Shown here: piece by piece, positions 1 to 12,945 of the stretch
Numbering within the stretch: position 1 is the stretch's first letter
How the letters are laid out: every line of letters begins with the position of its first letter
NCBI GenBank assembly: GCA_973895155.1
Contig: OZ316895.1
Location: 3,782,001 to 3,846,000, forward strand
From: Marsupella aquatica
Lineage: Eukaryota; Marchantiophyta
DNA: 64,000 nt
Direction: 5' to 3'
Notes under the pieces: model-generated
Databases searched by the model: none
Seen by the model: the letters and a program-made list of their open reading frames with translations, nothing else
What the model was told of the DNA's origin: nothing
Program-made: the position numbers and the translations under genes

Positions 1-50
1 CCAGATATCAGACTCCCAACATTCAAGTGTAAGTCCATGTCTGCTCTTAC

Positions 51-1259
51 CTCTTCTCTCATGCGGGCATTTTCGAGTCGCAATTGTTGTTCATCGAAGG
101 ACATCTCACCCATAGTAGCAGGTCCTCCACAATGAGGGCAAGAGGCATTTTTCATGGCTTCACGCATGCTGACATTCTCCGAACGCACTTTCTCGTTCTC
201 AGCACGCAACATACTGTTTTCAGCTCGTTCTTGCTGAGCCTGCACGAGAGGTAACGCCCATGTCAAAGATCGCAATGACACTCAGATGGAAGAGCTCCAA
301 TGCAGAGATGCACTGGTATGAGAGAGCAAAAGATGGTTCCTTGTCTCACCTTCATTTGAGTCCTCCTATTTTGAAACCAAAATTTGACTTGTCTCGGCTC
401 AAGGCCAAGATCTTTTGAGAGCTCCTGCCTCTGCTTGTCATCTGGGTGGGGACACTCCTTAAAAAGCCTACAGAGCCAAGTGACGTTAAGTTTAATTCGT
501 GAAGAACACTATTTTCGACCTAGGACTGCAAAATACAGCTTCGGGAAAGCTAATTTCAAGTAGAGAAGTGCGCAAAACTGTTATTGATAAACTGCACAAG
601 TTGAAGGGCGGAGGACTTTGAAGCCCTTGACTCTGTCAAATGCAAAACAGAGCTGTCGAATCTTACATTTCCATCTCCTGAATCTGTCTTGGAGTATGGC
701 GATGGTAGCGCTTCTTTGATCGAGGCGGGCGGTCAGGGTCCTGGTCATCTCCAGAACCACCCTCCATGTTGTCACTCCCCGACCGGCTTTCATATTCCTC
801 CACGTCCCTCTTCATGTGCTCAGAGTCAGCGCTCTGACTGACCTGAGGTTGGCCCTCCAGCCCAATCGGCTGCATCAACGTTCACTAGAGATACTCAGTA
901 AGTTTGGATTTGGGTTCGGTTTTGAGGCGAATGCGTTGGGTGCAACTATGTACAACCGTCTGCCTAGCGAGCTGGTTTTCTTACAGTTCAGTGCAGGGAT
1001 AAGGTAAGGAGGTGGCGAGCTCTCCTCAGACGAAGGCGAAACATCTACCCAAAAGCAAACTCACCGGTGCCAGCGAAAGGCCTGGTGATGTGAAGGCATT
1101 CTTCTGAGGGGGACGGGGCGCCATAGCAGCTGGGGGCGCGAGACGCGGAGGGGCCATTACAGCGCTTGGCATAACAGCTAATTCGGGGAAATGCTTTGGT
1201 CCAATTCCTCCACCGCCACCGTTCGCCTGCACTGTTACGGTCGCTCCTCCCAACCACAT
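51..1259 (-). CDS. Class IV HD-Zip transcription factor, 5' part (runs off the left edge)
   Basis: Homeodomain-leucine zipper factor of the PDF2/ANL2/GL2 group. Family members bind L1-box-like sites in the nucleus and control epidermal or surface-cell fate. Inferred coding exons: 1259-1065 (ATG at 1259), 869-667, 467-350 and 239-51. All joins are in phase with GT-AG borders. Exon 1 ends in [10 protein letters not shown], like the short conserved N-terminal motif of the family. Exon 2 is acidic, then basic [19 protein letters not shown] (start of the homeodomain). Exon 3 gives [10 protein letters not shown] and the recognition helix [12 protein letters not shown]. Exon 4 is the zipper, broken by a loop with CPHC, the Cys-pair loop that separates class IV from classes I-III. 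The START domain lies off the window. The exact start is the least certain point: the frame stays open upstream of 1259 without another ATG until a stop near 1480. Family call is very secure; the exon 1 join is good but unproven. Confidence 0.93.
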
Positions 1260-2640
1260 TCCTGAGCTGAAATGACTGTCTGCTCCCAGGGTACCAGCTG
1301 ACCCTGCTATCCCGCTCTCATCTCTTTCTCTGTCTTCCCAGAAAAACTCCTCGTCGATTATCCCTTGACGAAAAATCGTAGCTTCCTGCTTCAGCTCCGG
1401 TTCCTGCTTCCACTGCTCCCCGAATAACTCTCCGATTGAAGACGCGATTGTGACGAGTTGAGAAGAACCGATCCGTGCAAGTCAGCTCACGGCCTGTGTC
1501 GGAGGGCCAGCTACAACTAAATATGCTGTGTGGCAGGGGCCTATATCACGCATGGCCGTCCGTGATTGCAACTTGCTCGTAACGATGTAGAGAATATCAC
1601 CTTCTTCGAGTGCAATGTAACAACTAACGGCTACACTGTATCTATCGATTCTTAAACTGCTACACTACTCGAGTGTAGACAGACACATGGAAAATATTAC
1701 ACAATGGGGGTTGGAGGAGGAAAAAGAATAATATTGATAAGAATGAGAAGGCACTGCTGTCGTCAAGTTCACAAGAGGAGAAAGAGAAATGGAATGGAGA
1801 GCAAGGTACTAGAGAGCAAGGGACTAGAGAGAGTGAGGGAGGCAGGTGAAGCGAGTGTTTCCGAGTCGTCTTAGTTCAGACAAGACGAAGAAGAAACACA
1901 GGCCTCACGTGGATTTGCCTCCTACCCTCTCTCTGAACGTCCAGAGAGAAAGAGGGAGAGAGAAGGCAAGCACCTATCGTGCTAACTCTCCTGTCTCTCT
2001 CTTTCTCTCCCTCTCAAAGGGACTTCTACAACGCTTCCAAACTGTACTAACTGGAAAACCTAGACGCCCATCAACAAGGGGACGACGAAAGCCTGCTAGA
2101 GACCAGGAGTCTACCTACGGGGCTCCGTAATGCACTAGATAGCTATTGGAAGCGAGCAACTTCGAGAATCAGAAGAGGGCAGCAGAGAAGATCTAGAAAA
2201 CTATCGAATCAGAGAGATAGTAATACCGAGCTAGGGACAAAATCTACTAACAATGAAAGCCGCCACGACCACAACAGAATGATGACCGCAAGAGATCCAA
2301 CCCAGTAATGCCCACGACGACGGAACTGTCGGTTGCTGCTACTTGCTCCAATCCTTCCAAGAATTTCCTTTTGCGACACTGAACGAATCTTTACTACACA
2401 TACACAGCGACACCGCCAATACTCGAAGTGACAATGCACAAGATGGTTGGCACTGCGATCGACCTACCTCGCGAGCTGACTAGAGTTTCAGACTTGACTC
2501 ACGAACAGAGAAACACTCCTGCTAGTAAATCTATGCTACACAAAAACTACTATGGCAGGTTGATTCAATATCTATCTACTCCTCACAAAGCAGCAGCTCT
2601 TGGGCTCTCCTCCTAAACTCCGCTTCTCTACTCTCTCCTG
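1260..2640. promoter_or_regulatory. Upstream region of the HD-Zip IV gene, no coding call
   Basis: This is the 5' flank of the minus-strand HD-Zip gene and probably holds its promoter and 5' UTR. A GA-rich stretch lies at about 1,785-1,850, with CT/GA tracts again at 1,925-2,020, as is common near plant core promoters. An inverted motif CTACACT/AGTGTAG surrounds CTCGAG at about 1,660-1,678. The 94-residue open frame at 1,846-2,130 is Arg/Ser/Lys-rich, matches nothing I know and is probably non-coding. No TATA box can be assigned with confidence. Confidence 0.35.
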
Positions 2641-3400
2641 TAATGTGTGTGTGCGTGTGTCTCGCTCCTCACACTTCCCTTTCCAGTAGCGAGAGCAGCG
2701 CTTCCTCGAAAGTTGCAGACTTAAGGGGCGCACAGTAAAGGCCGCAGATTTGGGTAGCTGTCTGACCCCAGCGGTCAGGCTTACGGAAGCCTCTGAAGAG
2801 TGGAGTAATGACCTTGTTTATGATTCCCGAGTGACCAAAACCCAACCCCACCACGAGAAGTGCTGCGAGCAACCTCTGGATCCACGCTAATAACTCCCCC
2901 ACCTCCGCCCCCCCTCCTCCTCCTCTCTCTCCCTTCGGGGCTTCGGTCGTTCCCGGCACTGCCCTCGCTTGCTTGCTTGCCTGCCTCTGGACTGGACTTT
3001 GGATTGATTGCCGATTGCTCGCTCGTTCGTTCGCTTTACTTTGTTCTCTCTCCTTCTCAACAAAGCCAAAAAGGTGAGACCTTTTTCTTCCTCAATCCGC
3101 TCACTCACTCCTCACCTTCCTCCTGAACTTGTCATGCTCTCCTCCTGTGAAACTGTCCGCAGTCAGCCACCACCTCGAGCTGCAATTGTGCATGCAGACC
3201 AACATTCGGGACATGACAAAACGTAGCTGAAACGCCTCCTCCTCCACCACCTGTACTCCTGGTATTTCCGTAGTAGTGCATCCCTGCCGAGCCTATCCTA
3301 GCCAGCCTACGGAAGCTCGCCATAGCCTTGCTTCTCCATCCATCGCTCTAACTCTCTCTGCTGCATTCATCATGATTGTCTCGCTACATACTTTTTCCTG
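2640..3400. other. CT-rich spacer without recognised gene
   Basis: The stretch begins with a short GT-repeat (about 2,645-2,660) and holds pyrimidine-rich runs at 2,895-2,960 and 3,040-3,130. Several short overlapping frames occur on both strands. They are low complexity and none resembles a known family. I see no supported feature. Confidence 0.3.
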
Positions 3401-3409
3401 CTGTCTGGC

Positions 3410-3840
3410 CACCTTTTCCACAGCCATGGCCCATGGAAAGCAAAGTAAGTACAGCAACAAATTAACTTGTAACAAGCAAGATTGTCCCAGCAAATTCTGT
3501 TTATTTATCATATCTCGCTAGGCTTGGCTCATCTGCCAGTCCAGCTAATTGCTCACCAGATTCCACAGCCATGGAAAGCAAGAGAAGTACAGCAAGACAT
3601 TAGCTTGTAAGCAAGAATGTTCTAGAAAATTTTGTTTACTTGTCATATTTCTCTACCTTGGACTCATCTGTCAGTCCAGCTATTGCTTACCATATTCCAC
3701 AGCCATGGATAGCAGAGTAAGTCCAGCACTACAATTAACTTGTAAGCAAGACTTTTCCAGCAAATCATGTATATCATCTATCGCTAGCCTTGGGCTCATG
3801 TATCCAATACTATCGTTTCCATTGCAACAGATTTTAATTT
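3410..3840. repeat. Degenerate tandem repeat, three copies of about 140 bp
   Basis: The phrase TTCCACAGCCATGG recurs at about 3,416 (slightly altered), 3,562 and 3,697. Each copy is followed by an AAGCA..AGTA block, then a TTAACTTGTAA..AAGCAAGA block, then a CTCATCTG..AGTCCAGCTA block before the next copy. Spacing is about 135-146 bp. Copies differ by substitutions and small indels. The frame at 3,549-3,866 runs through this repeat and is not a credible gene. Confidence 0.75.
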
Positions 3841-4540
3841 ATTGTGGTGATTCAGCTCATGTGTGAAAAAATCAAAATGTTGGGTTCTTTCTATAGTAAG
3901 ATTTTTTTCATACATGATGGATTTACATGGCATTTGGCCCAACCGGTACACCCACCACCCTTCCATTACACCTAGTGAGAGATTTGGCCTTCAACTAACA
4001 CCAGCCTGATTAAATTTCTCTAGCAGTAGTGATCATCTCAAAAATCTCAAGAATAGGTTCAGGAGATGGAGGAGGGTAACAGAAAACCTTGCATAACCTT
4101 TGCCTCATCAATCAGTTTAGGCTATTAATTTGCTATATTTCCTTTCAGGGGACTCTTTCCTTGGAAATATTTTTTGTCCAATGGAATCTACATACTACCA
4201 ATATACAGGGACATTGGTGCTCTACTTACACCATGCACGTCAGTATATACAGGGACAATGGCACAACGTAGCTACATTACACTGGAGTCCTTATCCACAG
4301 TTTACTTAAACATCTACATAGTATGCTATGTCCCATGTTTTATACCCCTTACTAATGTCCCCTGAACGACTCGGTTGAACCCGTCTAATGACCTAGACTT
4401 TGCAAAAGGTTACGAAATTCATCATTGCTCCAGTCATCGGAAGCATAAACAGCGCCTAATTATGTCCAGATGGCAACCCAGCTTTGCTCAAATTCCCCAT
4501 TTTCTCTGATATTGTTTTCTTAACCAAACAATTCCATCTG
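3841..4540. other. AT-rich spacer, no gene
   Basis: Non-coding by inspection. A short stretch at about 3,927-3,990 (GGCATTTGGCCCAACC followed by CACCCACC) resembles the body of the SINE-like element just downstream (GGCATTTTGGCCTAACC at about 4,556), so a SINE fragment may lie here. ATATACAGGGACA recurs near 4,202 and 4,247. Nothing else can be supported. Confidence 0.35.
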
Positions 4541-4544
4541 GACG

Positions 4545-4690
4545 TGATTTGCAAGGCATTTTGGCCTAACCCACTCACCCTTTGACCGCCCCGCACACCC
4601 AATGACAAAGGGGGACTTGAACCTGGGACCTGCTGGTCTCAAGTCCCAATCCCCTGGCCACTTGAGCTAGAACACTAGGTTCCACTCAGG
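4545..4690 (-). mobile_element. tRNA-derived SINE-like element
   Basis: On the minus strand the sequence has an RNA polymerase III internal promoter. A-box-like TAGCTCAAGTGG is at about 4,668-4,657. A perfect B-box, GTTCAAGTC, is at about 4,626-4,618, about 40 bases further on. This is the spacing of a tRNA-like head. The body continues toward lower coordinates (GGCCAAAATGCCTTGC near 4,550). The cloverleaf is not intact, so this is a SINE head rather than a functional tRNA gene. No target-site duplication was established. Possible fragments lie near 3,930 and 22,165. Confidence 0.65.
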
Positions 4691-7600
4691 TGGTTAGTGC
4701 TTCACTATTTTGATCAACATTGTACACTTTTCTTCCCCCTCTTTCCCTATGTGCTGTGTTGTCCTCCTTAACCAACCCACCTACAGTAGCCTTCTCAAGT
4801 GCAGCTACTGAGGTGCTCTAGTTTATTGTACATGTACTAAAACACTGGACCCCAAAGCAACCTTAACCTCTGGGTCACTATTTTCCGGAAGCTGGTGGTA
4901 AGGTTACTATTACCTATTACCCAGTAAGTAAAACTCTGCCTCGCTCGAGGCTCAAGAGAATGATACAAATGGCTCACAAAACTAGTGAATAATATTTGGG
5001 GCACCCCATGGAACAGAAACATTCCCAGGTTTGGCCATGTTTGATGTTCCCATACTGGCTTCCAAAAGATCTTTCATCAGTTGATGTTTGCACCCACAAG
5101 CATGCCTCTCTTTTGCCTTGTCTTGTTTCATTCATTTAGCCTTCTACCCCCCCCCCCCCCCCCCCCAATCTCAAAACCTTCTTGTGCTCCTCATTCTGAA
5201 TACACCAACCCATGACCACTTGTGAATAGTCAAAACTTACCCCTACCTATCTTCTACAGTTTGATGCATCCTGAAGTTTACCATTTATTGGATTAACCTA
5301 AGTGAATATCCATGTGTATGCACACGGGAAAGCTCCTTCTACCCAGACTCCCACACCCGTAAGCAAAGTCAAATATCAAAATCTCTGTTACTAGAGAAAT
5401 TACTACCTATGGCTTCACTCTAGGGAATAGATCATGAAAAGTAGAATTATAATGGTACAGATGTGCCATGGATAGACATAATTGGTCCTTGTGATGTATA
5501 TGTCGTTAGTGGAGTACCCAAAAAACCTTGATGTTCAGTTTAACATAATTATGCAGACCGGGATAATTGAAGGTCCATAAGATGCTGGGATTCAAGGGTA
5601 AAACCCTCCAGAAGAAGGAAGTTAGCAGGACTGGTCATTTCATGCAGTGAACTTGCAAAGAAAATTAAGCAGCGGGCAAACGAAAACTCTGCGAAATGGG
5701 AGAATGGTTTCTTCTTTGGCAATGTTGTCCCTGCCTGCGTCCCTTTCCGCATCTTGACATAGATGTTGCCCGCCTGGCCCTGCCTGATTGAAGACAACCC
5801 CAATCTTGATGCTCATTAGGAGCTTTGAGGGAATTTGACTGGCAATGTTTTGCCAGTTGAGTAGTCATTCAATCTCCCTGCAAATTACCACAACAGGTTA
5901 TTTTTGTGGATTTTGGTGTATGTTCTCCTATTGCAATCTACCTTTGAGATTAGTTTGCCACCTGATTCAGCATTGGAGTCACCAGCTGTAGGAGCAACCT
6001 GACACCATTGTTTGCCAGTCCTGGAACTGCTCTAAATATTTTGCAACCCTGCCAAATGCCCATTCCCTTTATACTTGCCACTTGCCAGCACAGTAATGTA
6101 TGCTAGAATTGTGGCGTTGCCATGGTATGTTACCCTTCACCATTTATAATTGCAGGTACCGCAAGAAAAAATAGGATACTAGATACAAAGGCAAGGAACC
6201 AACATGGGTCAGAAGTACTACCGGCCACAATGCTGCGTAGACAAGGATGAGGTGGAGATTAGTCTAATAAATATCCATGTTTTTCCCCTTAGCATTCCCT
6301 TTTGTGTGCACATTTAACATGGCTCGGTTTGGTTAATTCAGACAATCTTGGGTTTCTTGTGGGTTGCTGTATTAAGGATGCCCCACCCCCTGCATTCCTA
6401 CTCCACGGCTTACTGGTCTGATTAACACTTGCCCCTGCCACCTTTTACTTGGGGCTTTGCTGAAAACAAAACAAAAAACTAGCCCAGACCATTAGGGCTA
6501 GCTCCATGCATCCCAAACTCCCATGCCCATCACTCATAAACAAAGTCTTCCCACAGTCATAATATAAATAATATAGTTACCAGAAAATTGTGACCCGATG
6601 GCCTCACTCAGAGCTTTACCTATAGATCGATGATGAAAGACTATAGTATAAGTATGTGTATACTAGATTGAATGCCAAAATTTTCCTTATAAATAGATGG
6701 TGAAAACAGTATAGATACAAACTATTGATTTCCTTCAAACACAAGGCCATGGCATGTATTCTACTAGTGCCACAGGGTTCTATATTATAGTGTGCCTGAG
6801 CCATTGTATAGGAGTCTGACTAGTTTTCCATCGTATGTACTTGCAGGGCATTGTGTTTAAAGATGGGTGTGGTATTGGAATGCTGCCTTTGCATTTGAAC
6901 TCCTTGGTGACTGAACTTTGATGTTGTGATGTGATATCTCTTGTGCTACATGTATAGCAGTTTAGGGTGAAAACTTAACACAAGCTCAGACGCCGTGTTT
7001 GAGTTAAAATGTCCTTTTGTGATGGGACCCGATAATTCATTTTTGAATGCAACTGCATGGTATGACTGCTGGAATGCTACAACAAGACATTAGGGCATCT
7101 CAAACTAGCTGTTACGTGAAGGTTTCCTGTGACCAAAATGCTACGGACTGGGTCGAGGACCAAAAATCAGCTGCTCCTGCAAACCATGACCGTCAGTAAT
7201 TTGGCCGGTCTTTGCACCGTCTTCCGCAAAAAAAATTGCTCTACACAAAATGCATTGGCACCCTTCAAGAATGGTCGGTGCCCTTTGAAACATTGATGGT
7301 GTGCACTGTTCTGCTAGGGTGTGGTGTGACCCGTCTCAAAGCACAACCCGGGCAAGGCAATTTGACCATAATTCCAGCTTTGGTCATGACCTCACATATT
7401 CTTTTGTCACAGCTATATGAAAAGTTTTGGGAATGTGCAGGTTTGAGAAGAATTATAGTGTACACCAGTTTCACCCTAACACTACCAGTGGATATGTTTC
7501 CACAGTCACTATCCAGAAGTTTTGCTATAGTGTAGTCTAACGATAAAGCTTTCTTACATAGATCTTATGAGTAAAGTGTTCAATTCAAGAAAAAATATAT

Positions 7601-7780
7601 AAATTGTTCTTCTAGTTTTTACTAGTGTGCCCCACATGCTGCCCGACCCGAAACTGCCGGTGTCCGAATAGTCACTTGGGTAGGTGTCAACAAACCAGAC
7701 CGAGGAGAGAGGGCGCCAACGTGGGCAATTAGTAGTTTAGTACCATTCAAAGAAACCTATTCGGAAGAGAGGGATTAACG
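4691..7780. other. Long spacer with a poly-C run, no recognised gene
   Basis: No open frame here resembles a known protein. The only discrete feature is a run of 20 C at 5,147-5,166, a probable length-variable homopolymer. The 107-residue plus frame at 7,212-7,535 has no domain I can identify and sits in repeat-like sequence. The rest looks like ancient, unclassifiable repeat or unique spacer. Confidence 0.35.
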
Positions 7781-8560
7781 TCAGAAATAAACTCCAAACA
7801 AACAAACGGACCTACAGTAGTCCTTAGGCATAATTATCATCACCTCCGCCATTTCCCACTTTGGGGGCCTGCCCTCCTCCATCCTGTCGGTCACTCTCCT
7901 ACCCGTACGCCGCAGTGGCCTGGGCCACCCAACGCCCGCTAGACACGTTTCCTTAGTCCCCCTCCTCCCCGGTCCCTTCGTTCCCCTTTGTACCTTTTTC
8001 CCAGCGGCCCTAAATCGCATACCTCCAATCCCTCTCTGCCCGCTGGCAACAAGATTCCTCGAATCCGTCCCTTTCCCGGCCTCCCCCATCCACATCACGA
8101 TCTCCACTGACCAACCAGACCTCGCCCCCTCTGCCGCAAACAAGTCCCCGCGCTAGTGCCAATCGCCCGTACAGGGCTTTCTTGATCTCGTTGTTTTTTA
8201 ATTGTTTTGGAATAAAACATTATTCCGAGGTGATAAATATTATTGTGTGAACCCGGGCTGCCCCGGCCCCGACACATCGGCCGCGTTCCGTCACTGGATG
8301 TCGGGGCCGCGCTAAAACAAACATTCTGAGTTCGGGCACCTAAATTTAGCGGCGCGGCGGGGACCGGATAAATTTAGACGTGCTGGAATCGCGTCACCGA
8401 GACGGGCAGGGAGTAAAGAGGCGGGAGATCGTACAGGTAACTTCCGCCGTCAAGGCGAGTCGACGGCGCGATCTCCGGGCAGCGGGACAGTGCAACAGTG
8501 GGCATAGGGGGTGGGATACTGGGATGCCCGTCTGCCCGGGCGCGTGCTGCCTATCTCTTT
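7781..8560. other. GC-richer island, function unknown
   Basis: Base composition rises sharply here (CCTCC, CCGGCC and CCCGG runs at 7,850-8,120; CGCG and GGCGG at 8,270-8,480) relative to the AT-rich flanks. Short overlapping frames occur on both strands (120 residues minus at 7,781-8,143), but they are Arg/Gly/Pro-rich and typical of chance frames in GC-rich DNA. It could be a CpG-rich promoter or UTR remnant or the end of an old element. I make no gene call. Confidence 0.3.
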
Positions 8561-8839
8561 AATAAGGGCCTTGGCAAGGGTATTAATAAAACCGAGGGGA
8601 GGATACGCCAAACTAAGCTAGGTGAGATTGCGCCTTCAGGGTTCATCAGAGGGTCATAATGGAGCGTACCTTTCCGTACTCTATATGCATTAGAGTTATG
8701 GCACGGTAGGAGAAGAATACCTTGTCCTCATTATGTGTGGAATAAAGTTGTCCATTCAAAAAATAAAGGAGGAGAGGGAGGGAGGAGGTCGCCATCCATC
8801 AGCCAGAGGGGGGGAGGGGGGAAAGAGGCCGGGTAATTT

Positions 8840-10070
8840 TTAATCGGGCTTATTGTTTTCCTGTCTGTGATGTCAAAGCAATAAATTACTGTCCAAATAG
8901 GCCTGGATAATCTGTCCAGAATAAGCTAAGTTTCTGGCCCTCAGATCACTCTAATTAAAGGGAGACCATCAGATTCTGGCTAGTGGGTTGGAGTCTGTGG
9001 GAAACTGGCTAATGGGAGGAAAGTGACTTTGGGTGAAGTGGATGCTGACGAAGTGGTGGTCCATAGGGGGGAGGTGGCAGGGTAAGTTTTGATTAAGCCT
9101 TATCTTTTTCCACCAGGGTGGCAAATATCACCTGGACACATTTACTTGATGTACCCCCAACATCACAGCTTTCTCCCTGACCGACCTCATGAGGTATTGG
9201 GTAGGGTGCTTTGAGGTCTATCAACTGTCTAAACTACTCGTGGCTTTGTCTAGTAACATTTTTATATTGTCAGGGTCTATCAAGTAAAAGTCTGACATGG
9301 TCTGTAATGTGCAGGTAGGCAAAGATGCTAAGAAAGTTCCTTATCTAATGTTCTAAGTTAAGTCTCGAGCCCCTTAGATCTACCTAGGTTAGAGGATACC
9401 ATCAGATTCTGGCTAGTGGGTCGGATTTAGGTAGGAAACTGGCTAGTGTAAGGAAGAAAGACTATTCCGTGAGTGATCAATTTTGGACCTGAAGGAAAAT
9501 GCTAGGGGGACGGGGAAAGGGATGGATGGGGTATTTACTGTAGGTGGTGACAATGTGATGCACTTCAAAGGATTTTGAGGAAAAGGGAGAAAGAGAGCTA
9601 GCATCCAAGAAAGGACTAGTGAGGGTCACAAATAGGCATATCCACACTTTTCCCATTTATTCATGTGGGAGAGTCTTCCCATCAATGAGTCCCAAATTCT
9701 CTCAACGATCGAGACTTGTGTTTGCCATTGTTGTCCCCATCTGTGTCATACTTTATGCTCATAAATTCCTCTTTGGCTGGTTCCTGATCATCCCCGTTTT
9801 TCCGGTTGGGAATTTAATAACAGACAACTATAAATCACATTTCTCTGGACAAGAGGTTGGGGCAGCGTAATTTTTAAGGCTCCTCTTTTTCCCAAGATGA
9901 CTAGTGTCGCCGTGTGTGTAGGAGAAATACTAAAAACATTCCTCATCTAATTTATTTTAGTAATCTGTAGGGTCGATCTTAATAGATTTAAGAATAATAA
10001 TTACATTCTGGGCATGGCCACTGGGGTCAGTGGCTAGGTAACTGGCTCATTGCAGACAAGGACTTGTGAG
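8840..10070. repeat. Three diverged copies of a ~200 bp dispersed repeat
   Basis: Similar blocks occur at about 8,840-9,030, 9,080-9,480 and 9,860-10,070. Shared landmarks in order: AATTTTTAA or AGTTTTGATTAAG, then TTTTTCC, then a 'cttatctaat..aagt' or equivalent, then CATCAGATTCTGGCTAGTGG and GAAACTGGCTA. The closest match is between 8,968-9,010 and 9,407-9,450. A fourth diverged copy lies at about 15,940-16,120. The phrase order suggests one decayed transposon family. No terminal repeats were found. Confidence 0.6.
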
Positions 10071-12945
10071 TTCTTACCAAAAGTGAACGAAGGGTTCAAG
10101 TGCTGTGGAATTTGGCAAAATTTGTCACTAAAGTGAATTGAGTTTGGGGCATTTGTGACTTTTTCATTGACGCAAAGTAAAGGGACACTTCTTTATCTAG
10201 ACACCAGACCAAAAATCTTTTGAAACCAAGTTCAATAAATGAGAATCCCTTAAATGTAGGAACCAGAGTTTGGACATGTTTTCACCACCTTTGGGGATTG
10301 TTTAAAATTGTAAACAAAACAAGCACTTGACATGGCATTTCCTTGGGCCCATTGCTTGCCAAGGAGGATCAGGTGTTCTTGTAACGCAAACTATAGCAAT
10401 TCTCACTCATAACACCATCCCTATTTCATCTCAAAGCAACAAAAGTAAGCAATGAGCCCCCTACATCTTGTGAAGCCACCTGAATCTTTGTTTTTTGGGA
10501 AAAGGGGGGAAATGTCTGGAATTCATTCACAGAAAAACCGTGAAGAGGCAAAAAAATCTTTGAGGAAACAAACTGGCATACAGCCTTGAGAAGTTGCCCA
10601 TGGCAAAAACTTTAATGGGCAAAAAGCCGTTGTGTTGTCCTCCCATAGTGTAATGGCCAGTGGCGTTTCAAGGTATATGCTTGATGGGACCCTAGCCAAA
10701 ACAAATTTATGTGATGGGCCCCTACAATTTTTTGTTACAAATATGGGGTCTAGATGGAATCACTATTAATGTATAAACGTGCACTAATAATTCTATTTTT
10801 CATTTTGTCTTTTCAATCCCATGATACAGCTTGAGCTATTCCCATTTGGGTCCTGTTGAACAACCTTAGATGCTATGGGAGGAGCTTTTCTTCGCCCAAC
10901 AAAAGTGACAGCCAGCAAAACTTCCTATTTACCTATCCTAAATACTAACCTTGTTTCTTTTTATTAGCTTGAATGTATTGTTCTTTTGAAGAAATAAAGC
11001 TTTGAAGAGCTGAGATGACAACTTACATCCTAGCCCAACCATCCAATTGTATGATCCCATGTCTGATCAGTTTTTGATGATGAGCTTTGGGAGTTTAATT
11101 ATCAAAAATTTTAGAAACCATGTGCAATCCAAAATATATATTTTTAATAGAAATTAACAATATTTATAAAAAATAGTAAGAAGCAAAAAAAGGTATTATA
11201 AACTCATGTTCATAAAATATTCTCTAATATATACCTTTATAAATTAAAATAGGTTATTAGTATCAAAAATGAAAAATTTTCTTGGAACATTTTTTTATTA
11301 AAATAAGTATATTTATAGTAGGCTAGGATCGCACATGGTACCCCAAAATATCCCTTAGTTAACCCCCCAGTAATGGGCTTGAAGATATGATGCCATCATC
11401 AGAGGTTTTTAGGACCAGTATCGTTACTCTTGTCCCCAAACAACAACAACATATAAGGCCCACTCAATACTTTAAGTCCAACCTAAATACTTTGAAATCT
11501 TCAAATAGTCAAGCAAAAAGGTGTCTTAGTATACTCAGGATACTCTTTGCCCCCCCCCCCCCCAAAAAAAAAAAGAAAAAAACCAAAAACAAACCAAAAA
11601 CAAACAAATAAACCAAAAACCAGACCTGGAAGCATATTTATGTGAAAAACCAGGAGAATGTTGACTAAAGATCATAGGCTTAAAAAGAACAGCCTACTCA
11701 AAGTAATGCCCAAAAGAGATGCAGACTAGATTTCGGATGAGAGTGAAGTGTTCACCGTGAGTAGTGTTGGTACATAATTAGTGTTAGCAACCCAAATTTT
11801 GGTGAGCGTGACCTTGAGTCCAGTAACACTCATTCTCGCCAGTTTTTCAACATAGTTCTTTAATTTCCACTTTGTTTGAAAAGCCAGCACCAAAATGGGC
11901 TTCATAACAGAATTAGTGTGGGTAACACAAACTCATAGGTAGAGCGCAACATTTTTGTTATGGAAGTAATGAGAGTGACACTATCATGGTGAATAGTGTA
12001 GTTCATGAGTAGTTACTTGCTTCATCCTTTTTTTACTAGTCTGGTCTTGTACACTATTTGAAAGAGTAAACGACTTAAGTCTTTGCATGCTTCTACCAAT
12101 CAAATGGTTATAGTAGTTTTTTTATTACTTATGGCATGGCATGGTAGACAGTGGACTTGCTACAGTCTGAATAAGTCAGAGGCCACCTGGCTTTTATCTC
12201 ACAAGTGAGACTACTACATGAGCTCCAAGTCATTTTGCCATCCTGGCTCTGTTGCCTCAAATGAATGAGTTCTGTATGGGAGACAAAGGGCAGCCAACAA
12301 GAGATCAGATGTCCCACACACTCACCCACACATAAGCCAAAAGAAACCCTCACCTGTCTTTGGTCCCATACCTTTTTTCAAACGTGCAGGTCATGGGGTT
12401 GGGTAGAACCAGGAGAAATCCAGATGGTTCAGACTATTGAAATTGAAGCCAGGATGGACCACCATGTTGAACACATTGTTCTTGTGAACCACATTTTGGA
12501 GGTCCATGGGAGTTTTGCGTCCATACCTTGGTGATTATGAGTCCCAAAAGAATTTTTAGATTCACATCTGCAAGGCAACTAGAGAAGAAGGAGACATGAA
12601 AAAACACAAGCCCAAATATTTCATGTTACCACAAAGAAGATTAATGTAATGAAATCCCCCCCCCCTGCTAGAGTTTAAGATGACAACTCAACCCAAATGG
12701 CCAAAAACTCACTCTCACATTGATAGAAGTGTAGCTCACCCTTTAGCATACTCAAACTAAATAACTATTTGATTCGATTTTGTGAGACCAACCTATTTGT
12801 TGATAAAAAAAACAGTGCCATATGAGTATACGTGGTTTTTCTTTGTGCCATTTGGGTTTCTCCGGTCCATGCCGGCATCTTGTCAAACGTTAATCTCCAT
12901 GGGGTCCGTTTCTCACTTTGGCGAAAAAGGACAGTAAAAAAACCT
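10071..12945. other. AT-rich repeat-like spacer, no gene
   Basis: Strongly AT-rich at 11,090-11,310. A homopolymer junction of 14 C followed by 11 A lies at 11,550-11,574, with an A/C-rich tail to 11,620 that could be the 3' end of a retroposed sequence. No protein-coding frame is recognisable. The frames at 12,129-12,534 lie on opposite strands of the same bases and are not convincing. Confidence 0.35.

Noticed and set aside
4600-4680. Possible functional tRNA gene on the minus strand
   Set aside because: A-box and B-box are present, but acceptor, D and anticodon stems do not form a proper cloverleaf; a SINE head fits better.
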